Shown here: positions 1-10,400 of the stretch, one piece after another | Layout of the letters: every line of letters starts with the position of its first letter | How positions within the stretch are numbered: position 1 is the stretch's first letter | Assembly (NCBI GenBank): GCA_963678675.1 | Contig: OY783195.1 | Span: 12,746,505-12,810,504, forward strand | Source: Xiphydria camelus | Taxonomy: Eukaryota; Arthropoda; Insecta; Hymenoptera; Xiphydriidae | DNA length: 64,000 nt | Reading direction: 5' to 3' | Position numbers and translations under genes: made by a program | Notes under the pieces: generated by a model | The model's database searches: none | What the model saw: only the letters and a program-made list of their open reading frames with translations | What the model was told of the DNA's origin: nothing

Positions 1-78
1 TTGACTTGAAATTTGGACACAACATTCTTTAAATGTTTTACTATAAGGAAAGGCAATTTTTAAAATTGATTTTTAGAC

Positions 79-94
79 CCCCCCCCCCCCCCCC
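79..94. repeat. poly-C tract
   Basis: A run of about 16 C directly abuts the minus-strand ORF ending near 95. Similar C runs interrupt the LINE at about 12049-12067 and 12320-12332. Homopolymers of this kind are common sites of length error. Confidence 0.9.
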
Positions 95-379
95 TTAAAA
101 GAACAAGCAAATCAATGTCTGCTCTAATGATGTGACGGCGGTTTTTTCTCTTTCCGATACTTCGATGGCTGTTTCGATGATTAGGACATCCGCATCATCC
201 TTGGCTTGTTTTGTAGCGATGTTAGCAGCTTGTAGTTGTTCAATAAGCATTTCGATAAAAATGTTTTTGTTGCATCGGTTTGATAAGAACTTTTCTTGGC
301 TGATTGGCATATTCATTGTTGCATCAAAGCGGACTTCATAAGATGTAGACAGTGCAGTAGTTCGTCTTAATTGCTCCAT
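95..379 (-). pseudogene. fragment of a PIN-like-domain protein, transposon-associated
   Basis: The 94-codon minus-strand ORF has a segment (about residues 22-70: EKFLSNRCNKNIFIEMLIEQ, then a stretch with DDADVLI) that resembles PIN-like nuclease proteins found in many copies in insect genomes, where an acidic DxD-type pair helps bind metal. Only this piece is present. It runs into the poly-C tract at its 3' end and no matching N-terminal part is seen at higher coordinates. It is most likely a truncated remnant of a multi-copy gene. The family assignment rests on remembered resemblance and is moderate to weak; the ORF could also be chance. Confidence 0.35.
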
Positions 380-442
380 TGCTTTTATATTTTTAGAATT
401 GTCTGACTAACCGTCAAATATAACAATTATGTTAGAACTTAG

Positions 443-580
443 ATTGAAGACTTTAGTGGCCATGAGCCTGAAGAGATTTTGCAATTGGATACAGCGGAAG
501 CGTGTGATGATGAAAACAATATTTTGGTAGAACTATTTGAGGAACCTGAAGAAGACGAGGACGAGGAAGAGGAAACATAA
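443..580 (+). pseudogene. acidic C-terminal exon-like fragment
   Basis: An open stretch of about 45 codons follows an AG at 441-442 that could be a splice acceptor and ends at TAA 578-580. It translates to an acidic tail (PEEDEDEEEET at the end). No upstream exon was found. It could be the last exon of a transposon or host gene, or chance. The product is not recognised. Confidence 0.2.
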
Positions 581-1212
581 AACACGCCGGCAATTGCGAA
601 AGACGTGAATCGGTTACTGTTCAGAAACCATGTCTAAAAAAACGCGCCTGCATTCTACTTCAAAAGTGGTGCGGAAAAGGATGCATTTTTGTGTTATTAA
701 TTATTTATTATATTCTTTTTTAGAAATGAACAAACTTTTAACTGAAATAATAAAATAGGAATTCTATTTGTTGGTATAGCTACTAAGAAAAGTGCATTTA
801 TAGTTATAGCTAAGCAGTATATACAGTATTACCTATTCAAAAATGCGCGCTCCCGCTTCTTCACGCTATATGTCAAAAACGGTTGATCGTACAAAAAAAT
901 GTATGGAATCAAACTTGTAGAGAATGCTGTTTTACGTAAATTTTGTAAAAACTTCTTAAGACATCAGACTAACCGGAAGCGAGATTTTCGCAAAAAACTG
1001 ATTTTCATGACTTTTGACCTTCGATATCTCGAGACACACAAGGGTGAGCATATGAGACTTTTTGGTGCTTCATTAGAACATCAAAAAGAAGATCTCTGCA
1101 AAAATCCAGCTTGCTTTCTCTCATTCCGCAGAGGAAGTCTTATTTCCCTGGACTATTAGTCTCAGCTTAGCATTCGCATGGAATAGGTTTGTCCGTGCGA
1201 AAAAGTAAAATC
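581..1212. other. no gene recognised
   Basis: AT-rich sequence with an 86-codon plus ORF at 899-1159 that shows no recognisable domain. No RNA gene or clear repeat was seen. Confidence 0.5.
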
Positions 1213-1462
1213 GCCTCGAGTTGCTGGTTCGCGCGCGCGAAATGTCCTCGAGTGCAAAGGGAATCAAATCTGTAGTAAATATTATATAACTGTTTTAATC
1301 GTATATAGTAATTTTAATGGATTTTGTATGATGAAAACTTAGTAACACAAAGTTTACTATACAATCTTTTCACAGTGTACACTAGACTTTCGCGATATTC
1401 GCGAAATCATCTCGAGTTGCTGATTCGAACGTGCGAAAAAGGCCTCGAGGGCAAAGGGTTAA
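1213..1462. mobile_element. piggyBac-like terminal sequence, two direct copies
   Basis: Two related segments (1213-1262 and 1411-1462) share CTCGAGTTGCTG, a central palindromic CGCG or CGAA stretch and a CCTCGAG-GCAAAGGG end. The second ends exactly in GGGTTAA, so on the other strand it reads TTAACCCTTTGCCCTCGAGG. This is the typical form of piggyBac-superfamily termini, which begin with their TTAA target. The matching opposite end was not located, so this may be a solo or duplicated end. Confidence 0.5.
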
Positions 1463-2606
1463 CTCCAAAATTTTGAGAACGACCATTTAAGCTTTATGTG
1501 CAAAAATATTGATTTTTTGATATCTTCAACACCTTATATTTCAGAATATAAGCGTTTCCCGAAACATGTTTATATAAGTTTTTTTTATTAAAATATTGCA
1601 AGGAATTACACCCTGAAGTTACGAACCGTAATTGGGAAACACCCTATATACCGCCCATCTGATGGCGAGATTGACCCTAGATTAATGAAATATGCATATA
1701 GATCGTGATAATACTGAGTGGTTAGGACTGATATTTAGAATTCCGACTATCGTTTGTCGAAACAATGATAGCACTTAGTCATAGTGGCAATTAGAAAGAT
1801 TTTCACAACAAAAGTAAAACTCGTTCAGAATGTATTGCGTCTGAAGAATATTCAGCGACTTGTAACAAAAGACAGTCGCGGGCTCGCGGATTATTCCGCA
1901 CTCGGTGATAGAATACAGCCGCGGGCTCATGGAATTTTTCCGCGCTTTAATGCAAATGGGTTAAGAGGTACGAATCGACCTTCCGAATTTCGTTTATCGT
2001 GCGACGGAATACCAGACTTTCGTATGGCACGTGCCACTCCTATAGGCTTCTCATGGTGTCGAAGTGGCGTGGCGGTGGCGGGAGTCACCACGCCAGTGCC
2101 ACGTGTTCTCTATCTGAATAGCCTCATAGGGACCGTGCATGACGATTGCTACGCCACCTAATGGCAATAATTAGAATTTTACAAGTGTTCATATGGGAGA
2201 AATTTTTAATTATTGAAATATTAATTATTTGGACAAATAATTAATATCATTATGCGTACATCGTATCACGTATGTTGCATGAAAAATTGTTGAAGTGCCG
2301 GGAATCATGAAAAACCGTCTAGTGGACAAATTAAATTTTACAAATTCCCCACTGCTAGCGTTCATCGGGCATGGGAGCGTGATAAACGTATGTCATAAGC
2401 CTTTGAGCCTGTGGTCTGAGCTACAACCTTTGAGGTTGTGGTTACTTTTTGTGTTTCGGGATTATTTATCCCTTCAACATTGAATACATGACCTGAGTGA
2501 AACAGTTTTTCACCCGTATCTTTATTTTAGCCTTCAGTGGGGGTATTTCGTATTGGCAAAAAATCCGTGCCTTATTATTTTTAACATTTTTAACTTTTCT
2601 TATTCT
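1463..2606. other. no gene recognised; dispersed repeat with a TCGTGCGACGGAA motif
   Basis: A 125-codon plus ORF (1784-2161) has no recognisable domain and GC-rich, repeat-like composition. The stretch at about 1977-2012 (TTCCGAAT, then TCGTGCGACGGAA) recurs near 6043-6080 and, inverted, near 26000-26043, marking it as a dispersed repeat. Confidence 0.45.
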
Positions 2607-2994
2607 ACACACCCCGACTCGAATTCTGTCGCTGGGGAATTTTCAAGAGGAAGTTTAGCAGAGTCGCGTGTAGATGACCGTTACGGGAGACGACGCGGGA
2701 GATGTGGCTGACAGGATTGCGGGGTATGGAATGGTGAGGTTAAATTTTGTGAATTCGTTGTATAAAAATAAATTTTCGTAGAAAGTTATTACTGTAAAGT
2801 AGTGATAACTAAACTGAAAGAAAATTAGATTACTTTTTCTCTACCGAATTCACAAAACAACTTCATCATTCCATACCCCGCAATCCTCTCAGCCATATCT
2901 CCCGTGTCGTCTCCCGTATCGGTCATCTACACGAGACTCTGCTAAACTTCCCCTTGAAAATTCCCCAGCGACAGAATCCGAGTCGGGGGGTGTA
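2607..2994. mobile_element. palindromic inverted-repeat (MITE-like) element
   Basis: Arms of about 140 bp (2607-2756 and 2848-2994) are near-perfect reverse complements. They begin ACACCCCGACTC at the left tip and end GAGTCGGGGGGTGT at the right tip, with about 90 bp of AT-rich loop. There is no coding capacity. Non-autonomous DNA transposon or foldback element; superfamily not assigned. Confidence 0.75.
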
Positions 2995-3192
2995 TGTTCC
3001 CCGTGTTAAAAAGTATCCCTTAATTTCTTATAATCGCTAGATGTAGCGCAAGCATCGACGCTACAACTCCCTCTATAGTTTTTGCACGGTCCCTATAGGC
3101 TAACATGCAGGTGGGACATGCCCGTACCACGCTAGTCCCACACCACCACCCCGCACCAGTTCTGTCTGAATCGGACCTATCGATTCTTCGCG

Positions 3193-3759
3193 GTGTGGAA
3201 ACGAATATCTCCCGGGTGTGTGTTGTGTCGTGTGTGTATTGAAGCCATATTAAAATTTTTAAAAAGACCCGTTGCTAATACCCATTTCTGCCAATTTGTG
3301 TACAAAAAGATACCAACATTGTTTCTCATCACTAACGCGTACGGTCTGACAATGACTCATTCGGAAGATTTTCTACATCGCATGATTATAAGACATATTA
3401 ATCAATTAGAGCCGAAGCATAGAGTTCAACTGCTAGTGCCCATAGTAAGTCACTGGTGGCACGAAGAGAGTAGACAATTAATGCAAGAATTTGTCGAACG
3501 TTTTGTAACGGATGTTAAAGTGTTGGCAAGTGTTCCGGTGTTCGTGGAAGCGTGTAAACGGTTCAGTGTTCTAGATAACATGAAAGAAATGTTTGCAAAC
3601 TTGCGCAAGAAATTGTTAACCGCCAAAGCGCCTTCTCATTCCTCTGCGGGTGAAGATAGTCCAGGCATTTTTTTGGATTCAAAGTCTTTAATAACAATGA
3701 TATACCTAGTTGCATTAATTCTCCCTTATTTCTCTTTGAGAAAACCAGTCGAGAAATGA
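3193..3759 (+). CDS. unrecognised ORF, 188 codons
   Basis: The most likely start is the internal ATG at 3352 (TCTGACAATGACTC context). It gives a 135-residue, mostly helical, charged product (MTHSEDFLHRMIIRHINQ at its start) ending in a hydrophobic stretch of about 18 residues (IYLVALILPYFSL) that could be a membrane segment. The 52 codons before it look non-coding. It is followed 10 bp later by another ORF in a different frame. No family was recognised; the composition looks coding, but this is uncertain. Confidence 0.35.
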   Translation: MWKRISPGCVLCRVCIEAILKFLKRPVANTHFCQFVYKKIPTLFLITNAYGLTMTHSEDFLHRMIIRHINQLEPKHRVQLLVPIVSHWWHEESRQLMQEFVERFVTDVKVLASVPVFVEACKRFSVLDNMKEMFANLRKKLLTAKAPSHSSAGEDSPGIFLDSKSLITMIYLVALILPYFSLRKPVEK

Positions 3760-3769
3760 AAATGGTTAA

Positions 3770-4054
3770 GTGGCAACAATTGATCAAACCAACTTATATG
3801 CACACAATAATGCTCTTGCAAATTCGTGGTTAAAAATTACTCGAAGTGGTATTTCTCTAGATATGACAGTGGAATCGATGGCTTATATGCCATTAGAATT
3901 TCCACGAGTCGACCCCGGTCAAGATTTTGCAATGGCGATGTCACAAAAATGTAAACTATTTAAGATGTCCAAGGATTCATCTTCTTCAGATGATGAAGAA
4001 CCTTTGTCATCGCAATATGTTCGCGGTACTTTGATTCGTACAGATGATTGGTGA
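3770..4054 (+). CDS. unrecognised ORF with a serine/acidic C-terminus
   Basis: An open frame of about 94 codons follows a stop at 3767-3769; it has a GTG rather than an ATG at its left edge. The product has a serine-acidic patch (KDSSSSDDEEPLSSQY), a plausible casein-kinase-type phosphorylation segment. Because it lies 10 bp after the preceding ORF in another frame, the two may be halves of one gene with a frameshift or an unrecognised intron. No family was recognised. Confidence 0.35.
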   Translation: MATIDQTNLYAHNNALANSWLKITRSGISLDMTVESMAYMPLEFPRVDPGQDFAMAMSQKCKLFKMSKDSSSSDDEEPLSSQYVRGTLIRTDDW

Positions 4055-5090
4055 TGATGTATGTAGTGTTAAATTTTTAGTTTTATTTCTGTTTCAAAAT
4101 ATTCGTATTTCTCATGCAAAAAGGTGCGTATTTATTATGTCATTACTTTTCAGGGTTTTCATTCTGTTTCAAAGTGTTAGTACGAGGGTATCTGTAAAGT
4201 CAGGTTTCATTTCTTTTAGAAATATAAAAATTCCTTTTTCTTATATCATACTGTATGTTCATGTTTCTATTCATATAATATAATATGTGTTTCTTATATG
4301 TATTTTTTCGTGTCAATACACTTATGACCCCTACTTTGTTGTTTTTAGTCAATTATATAGTTCCTTCGTTTTCTCATGTACCGTGCCACATGGTGGACTT
4401 CGCTGTAACTGAGAAAGAAGATTATAATCCAGGAGAAAATATGAAAATAATAACTATGTTCATTTCCAATGTATCTGAGCTTTGCTTGGTGGCGAATTCT
4501 GTAAATTTTTTATTTCTATAACTGTATGTGATACAAAATTATTTTATCGCGCCGTGCATCGAATAGAAATCTACGTTAATTGTACACAAAATTAGCATAT
4601 TGGACAAGATTACTTTCGCGGTATCAAAAACGAGTGATGTTAAAGCTTGTCTATTAACCGAGGATTAATTGTTGATCTGTCGTTGAAAAAAAACAACAGT
4701 CTATTCAACGCGATGTGTTTTACACTGTGTCGCTATTATTTCCCGAATACTTAACTTTCCTCTCGTTTCATAACAAGGAAACAAAACGTTCGTAATTTCT
4801 ACTTTTATAATGCGATTACTCGATATCGTAATTTCTACTAGTCGACTTGCGACTTGATTTATTGTCACAGACATTATACAGTTCGACTTTACGTATTTTA
4901 TCTTCACACGTTTCACCGGGAGAAATTCCAGCGGCTTTATTCTAGATATATTGCTAATTTTTACTCTTGCGAACATTTTGTGTATAAAGAAAACATTAAA
5001 TCTAATGTACGAAACAATATGTTGTAGTTTCATTGATTTGTCTGCAGTCTTGACTTCCATATAGATTTGTCATGCGACACTTTAATAATA
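4055..5090. other. AT-rich stretch, no gene recognised
   Basis: Several ORFs of 60-120 codons occur on both strands (for example 4285-4521 plus and 4701-5060 minus), but they are rich in residues expected from AT-rich chance frames and show no domain. Confidence 0.45.
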
Positions 5091-5139
5091 ATTAGTTCTC
5101 TATCTAGCTTTATCATTAATATTAGCGAATACGGGGATA

Positions 5140-5330
5140 GTTGTGCTAGGACGGCTACTTATCGCGCGCTCGGCCAGCGGACCGACGCGCAGGACGGGTG
5201 GCGCGGCTACCTGACCCATGCGAACCACCGCACCAATCGGGGCCCGTCTCAGGCCAGCCCCCAACCTAACTACTATCCGCCAATCAGGGGATAGCTTAAC
5301 GATTAAGGTTTAGTATATAAGGAGCCCCGA
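5140..5330 (+). promoter_or_regulatory. promoter-like GC-rich block with CCAAT and TATA motifs
   Basis: An abrupt GC-rich island holds CACCAATCGG at about 5231, GCCAATCAGG at about 5279 and then TAGTATATAAGGAG at about 5312. The order CCAAT, CCAAT, TATA upstream of a short ORF (5458-5646) resembles a core promoter or the U3 part of a retroelement LTR. No second copy of the block was found in the window, so the LTR interpretation is only a possibility. Confidence 0.35.
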
Positions 5331-5752
5331 TCTTGGGTACGAGAGGGCGGTGAGGTGGTGGAAACCTCGAACTCGTAGCGTCCAGTAATTGTTGATGTGC
5401 CAATGCTTACGTTGGTACAGATGAAGAATTCCACAACGCGATCCGTGGCACCAATAGGTGTCACTGGTATGTGCAAAACGTGGAGGGCCCTGGGTCGGTG
5501 CCATGGTCCCAGTGGTCTTGCAGTTGCTGACGCTCGGGGGAGAAATGGAAAGCCCTCTTTGCAAGGGTGAAGTGGTAGTGCGCTTCATCAAGTCTACCCC
5601 ACCTCCTCGTGATGCTCGCTGGATTGCCATACGTAATGCGTGGTGAGCGAACGGGATTCAGGCTAGTTCAATAGTAGTTATCCTTCACGCTACTGGGCGA
5701 ACTAGACGGAGGAAATTGTAGCATTGACACCCATATTAGCTGTTAACCTTTT

Positions 5753-5830
5753 AGGTACGGTACGCCACTATAGTGGCTTCCACGGATGGCACCAATTAGA
5801 ACGGTATGCCACTATAGTGGCATTCCGCCG
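5753..5830. repeat. repeat unit with the palindrome GCCACTATAGTGGC
   Basis: The perfect 14-bp palindrome GCCACTATAGTGGC occurs at 5764 and 5810 and again near 6650. At 5764 and 6650 the same flank follows in the same orientation (CACGGATGGCACCAATTA or a close variant), so these are direct repeats. Confidence 0.6.
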
Positions 5831-6690
5831 AGACACTCAGATCATTCCGCTCCGCAACAGTTGTGGAGCAGCTCAGTAAAAATCTGTCGAACGCGCATTC
5901 TACCGAGCGCTCCAAGTAAGCGCAAGTGGTAGCGGTCGCCATGTTTTGTAGCGAAGAAAAGTTACGCTCCAGCGCGCTCCCGCTCACTTCCATCGGAAGA
6001 AGTTTTGGCGCATTTTATGAATGATGTCGAGCGGTGTGAACCGATGTGTCGAATTCCGTCTGTCGTGCGACGGAACATCTTATATTTTAGGTATTATTAC
6101 GAAAAAAATTACATTTTCTTGCCACCGGCAATGGAGTTAATACTATTTAGCTCTGAGGTACTGATATAAACAACACAATATTTTGTAACCAGAGATAACA
6201 CCGGACAACAGTGATTTTGTTACTCGAACCAAACCAGGTGATTCTTATAGATTTATGTGCGCTAAAAACGAATCTAGCTCTCAAATTTGCATACTATACG
6301 TCAGGATTTTTAAATACCTGAAGTTAAATATAAGAAAACGGGCGATTTTTGCCATATTCATGGGTCTATTACTAACTAAAAAATGTTTCTTTTCGAACTT
6401 TTTAATACATTAGTTTATTGTTTCTAAACGATTTTACAAAGCCAAATTTCAATCCCAAAGTACGATTTTTCAAAGCTAAAGTACGACAAGTCGATCGTTT
6501 AAATCCACTGCGCCACGCGCCTAAATGTATCGCAGGCCACGGCCAGAACTTGTTGTCAGCAGAACAGAGAGCGCTACTTCTGAGCGTACTGAGCGGTAGC
6601 GGTTTATGCTCAATCTGCTGAATGCAACCACTATTTTTACGGAGAGCCACTATAGTGGCTTTCGTGGATAGCACCAATTATACGTATGAC

Positions 6691-6813
6691 TAAAGGTTGA
6701 TTCTCACTATACAGTCCGTTTCCGTTCCATATCGGTTCCGTTCCGAATTTTACTGCACGTATATGAAACTGTTATGGAACGGAAACGGAATGTATAGTGA
6801 GAATCAATCTTTA
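6691..6813. mobile_element. short MITE
   Basis: Terminal inverted repeats of about 38 bp (TAAAGGTTGATTCTCACT at the left tip; GAATCAATCTTTAC at the right tip) surround a spacer of about 45 bp. The TIR includes TTCTCAC, similar to the GGGTTCTCAC ends of the Harbinger element at 20.3-24.7 kb, but longer homology was not seen. Confidence 0.7.
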
Positions 6814-7089
6814 CTCGCATCCAGTCTGCGCGCTGCACGAAAGGTCAGGATCGTTCGTGCGTTTTCGTACGTACTCGCACGAGTCAAATTCATACGAAAA
6901 CTGTGATGTGGGATACCACACACAAAAAAAGGTGTGAGTGCCGTTGTACTCACGGAGGATGTGTAAACATCTTACAATTATCTGCGGTCCGAGTTTAATT
7001 GGGGAATATGACGTCGTAGTTCGACATAAAGAAGTTTAATTTTTTCTATAATAAAATATTTATTATTATTATATTAGATTTATAACTTA

Positions 7090-7120
7090 CTAGCAGCCCG
7101 TCCCGGCTTCGCACGGGTAG
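7090..7120 (-). mobile_element. Helitron-like 3' terminus
   Basis: Read on the minus strand, a short GC hairpin (CCCGTGCGAAGCCGGGACGGG region) is followed by GCTGCTAG and then T. This matches the known Helitron 3' end: hairpin, a few bases, CTRR, insertion before T. The element would extend to higher coordinates; its 5' TC end was not identified. No Rep/helicase coding sequence is present, so any element is non-autonomous. Confidence 0.45.
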
Positions 7121-7549
7121 ATTGTGGATTGATTTTGTCCGTCCACCATTGTTTAAATACATTTTTAATTGTGACATGGAGAATCGCTCCGTGTCACAAA
7201 AAGGGCGCGATCAGCCCTTTCGTGGGCAAGCGTGCGTTCGCGGCGTCGAAACGAGCAGGACGCGCTCGCCGTGCGCGCGTCGGGCGCACGGGCCGTTTGT
7301 CAACGGTTGTCGATCGATCTGGTTTCGAAAAGATCAATCGACAACAGCGACGACCTCGAGGCGAAGGCGTCCGAGAATCCGGGGAGAGACGGAAAGCGGG
7401 GAGGCGATCGAGGTGAGTCGGAGATGCCGGAAAACCGGCGGGAAGGGCCCCAGTCGCTGATGAGCTATCACGCGAGTGAAAGCTTTAAAAAGGGAGTCGA
7501 GTAGAAAGATAGGGAAGAGTAGGCGCACCGAGCAAGGGTGAACGTGCGA

Positions 7550-7609
<60 letters not shown>

Positions 7610-8286
7610 GAGAGTGAGGGAGTGAGTCGCTGCACCGCCACCCGCTTTGACGAGAGGAAGAACCGCGGCAGGAGCATCGAGCCGCCGCTGAGGGCCAACC
7701 GTCACCCGGACCGGAAGGCCACCGCCCGCCGGCCATCGTCGCTTCCCGAGGACCAGCCGTCCCGAGAGGAAGGAGGGAATCCCCGGCCGAGGATCCGCAG
7801 CATCGCCCGGTAGGCTCTCCTCTCCTTGTAATTAGCGCTCCGATTCGCCTCCGCGCCGCCCTCGCATAGGGCACCCGACTGCGCTCGGGTAGCCACGTCC
7901 GTCGCCGCGCATTTGAACCGGGGGGTGCACTCGGCACCCCAACCGTCGATTCGTCCTCGTCAGGCGATTCTTGTCGATCGCGAATAAACCGCTTACGAAT
8001 AAAGGGTTCGTCTTTCGTGTATGTTAATTTCGTTCCTCCCGAGTCCTAGCCGCGTTTTCCGAACCGCCCCTCCACCATATGCTGGGGTAGCCGAGCCCGT
8101 CGGAGATCGAATCGTCGCCGATCTCCCGTCGAGCGTTCGTTTCGGGGACCGTGTCCGTTCCCCCGATCGGTGGATTCGCGATCCACCTGGCGCCCATCGT
8201 TTCGTACGCTGTCCCGCGCGTGGGAGCGCCGCGTCTTAGCGTGAGTAGCGGAGGACCCCGAGGTCCCTCCCGAAAGCTACGTCACA
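7121..8286. other. GC- and CpG-rich block without a recognised gene
   Basis: The composition changes sharply from AT-rich to GC-rich. Overlapping ORFs of 60-150 codons occur in all frames, as expected of GC-rich sequence. A possible splice donor (GCCCGGTAGGC) lies near 7808. The block resembles a 5' UTR/promoter CpG island, possibly captured by the Helitron-like element whose end lies at 7090. No protein domain was seen. Confidence 0.4.
7555..7616. repeat. (GA)n microsatellite
   Basis: About 30 GA dinucleotides with minor GT interruptions at the right end. It produces a long spurious serine-leucine ORF on the minus strand. Confidence 0.95.
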
Positions 8287-9185
8287 TAATACAAAACTTT
8301 TAGTATTTTTTCCGGGCTACGCAATGGTCATATTGGATTTGACCTTGACCATGACCTTCAAGGTTATATCAAGGTCAAATTAATTTTTTTTCACGTTCAA
8401 ATGTGTCCTTGACCATTTTTTTCATGTTACCTTTATTGTCAGCGGAGATCAAATTTAGGTCAAGTATAGTTCGACTTTTCGAACACCCTATATAAGATTT
8501 ATTATCTCAGAAACCTTCGCGGATATGCGTCCAACTGTTCCCCAAATTTTCATCGCAATCGGATGAACGGTTTAGGAAGGCATAATAATCATCCGTACCG
8601 GTACTTTTTGAATACCCTGTATAAGATTTACTAACTCAGAAACCTTCGCGGGCATGCGTCGAACCATTCCCCAAAGTTTCATCGCAATCGGATGAACGGT
8701 TTAGGAAGGCATAATAATCATCAGTACCGGTACTTTTTGAACACCTTTTATAAGATTTACTAACTCAGAAACCTTCGCGGGCATGCGTCCAACCATTCCC
8801 CAAAGTTTCATCGCAATCGGATGAACGGTTTAGGAAGGCATAATAATCATCCGTACCGGTACTTTTTGAACATCCTGTATAAGATTTACTAACTCAGAAA
8901 CCTTCGCGGGCATGCGTCCAACTGTTCCCCAAATTTTCGTCGTAATCGGATGAACGGTTTAGGAAGGCATAATAATCATCAGTACCGGTACTTTTTGAAC
9001 ACCCTGTATAAGATTTACTAACTCAGAAACCTTCGCGGGCATGCGTCCAACCATTCCCCAAAGTTTCATCGCAATCGGATGAACGGTTTAGGAAGGCATT
9101 TGATATTACTTTAAAGGTCACGGTCAAGGTCAAATCCTATACGACCACTGGGTAGCCAAGGGAAAATCCTTAAAGTTTTGTATTA
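8287..9185. mobile_element. inverted-repeat element with a tandem-repeat core
   Basis: Left and right ends are inverted repeats of about 75 bp. The left starts TAATACAAAACTTT; the right ends AAAGTTTTGTATTA. Both run inward through GGCTAC and GGATTTGACCTTGACC. Between them lie five copies of a 129-bp unit. No coding region. It reads as a MITE with an expanded internal tandem repeat. Confidence 0.75.
8463..9099. repeat. five tandem copies of a 129-bp unit
   Basis: The anchor ATAAGATTTA falls at 8492, 8621, 8750, 8879 and 9008, exactly 129 bp apart each time. Units differ by a few substitutions (for example CCGTACC or CAGTACC). Conserved cores are ACTCAGAAACCTTCGCGG and ATCGGATGAACGG. 129 is a multiple of three, but no frame stays open across the array. 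Confidence 0.95.
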
Positions 9186-9674
9186 AACATTTTTCTCTAA
9201 AATGTTTTCCCGTTGAGATAATCCAGCTTGCGCGAATAGTATGCGCAGTAGCGCCACACACACACTGACGCAGTCACATCTACATGGCTTACGTCTGACG
9301 CTCAATTTCCCAGGAAGGTCCTACCGCAGAGCCATAGCATAGATGTTTACACATCAAAAAACTTATAATTAACATGTCGCATATAATAATAATTAAATAA
9401 TTAATTAAGTTTTTCGATACCGCGTTACCTCAAAATATATAAAGAAATTATAATTTATTCACACACACACATTTAGAACTCTATTCCCACGTAATGTTGT
9501 AGTGGAAATCGTCATGAACGGTTTTTGTGCCATCCGCGGCTAGGCGCGCCGTCCCAGGGGTAGCCACTTGCGGACGAGCGCGCCGTACCTAAAACGTTAA
9601 ATAGCCTTTGTGGGTAGTATCCTACATAGTTTATTTGCAGTACCCAAACCGTCACTCTTAGATGGTGCGAGTTA

Positions 9675-10400
9675 TAAGGGGGTATTACTGTCTAGACGCT
9701 TGTTTTTAATGTAATTTTTAGGAACTAATTTTGCAAAAACTATCAAACCTACAGTACCGGGGTTTTTGACGCATAATAAGACATGTTTCAACTAACAACA
9801 AATTTTTATAAAACGTTTTATTGGAATCTATACAAGTTATGCGCTGTTATGCAGATCGTGGCGTGAGACGCTCGTCCAATCGGGCGACCATATTGTGGCG
9901 GTCCTAGTCGTCTGAGACAGAAGAACAAATTTTTTGTTTAATCTATATGAATGTAGTTATCGTCTGAACTAGAACTAAGTAGGTACGAAATTTTTTATCG
10001 CAATCGCAGCTGTTTGAAGATTAAAGTTTAATTTTCCCGAAAAATTGTCAACTAAAACATGAGAGCAGGGCTAAAATATTCAAGCTATCGGTATTATTCT
10101 AGTTCAGACCATAGGTGAAGGCTCCCTCGAAATGTGTGCAAAACCAGAAGTCAATCGGTCCAATAGTTTTTGAGAAAAACGTGCGCCCGACTTGAAAAAT
10201 GTCGTTTCGAGAAAAACGCGTTTAAAGTTGATGGCTACCTGCTGCGCCCCAACGCACCGCAGCCTTTAAGCCTCTGTAACTATGGGAGTTCTACGAATTT
10301 CAAATTAGTATTTTTAAGACACATTCTCAAACCGCCAAATTATAAGAAAATGCAAAAAAAATCGAATTTTTGAAGCGTCTAGACAATAATAGCCCCTTAA
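9675..10400. mobile_element. inverted-repeat element
   Basis: The left end TAAGGGGGTATTACTG, then TCTAGACGC, is mirrored by GCGTCTAGACAATAATAG, then CCCCTTA, at the right end (28-bp TIR with a few mismatches). The 725-bp interior has no recognised coding sequence. Confidence 0.6.

Larger units (their letters stand above)
5743..9600. mobile_element. possible TTAA-bounded composite element
   Basis: The left edge reads TTAACCTTTTAGGTACGG (from 5743) and the right edge, on the opposite strand, TTAACGTTTTAGGTACGG (from 9600 inward): 17 of 18 match and both start with TTAA. Both are followed by a related GGATGGCAC stretch. This suits a piggyBac-type non-autonomous element of 3.9 kb. The interior contains other insertions. 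The alternative is two independent copies of a short element in opposite orientation. Confidence 0.35.

Noticed and set aside
1784..2161. 125-codon plus ORF
   Set aside because: Overlaps dispersed-repeat sequence and has no recognisable domain.
7232..7937. ORFs of 90-150 codons in the GC-rich block
   Set aside because: Arginine- and proline-rich in all frames, as expected from base composition and the GA repeat; no domain.
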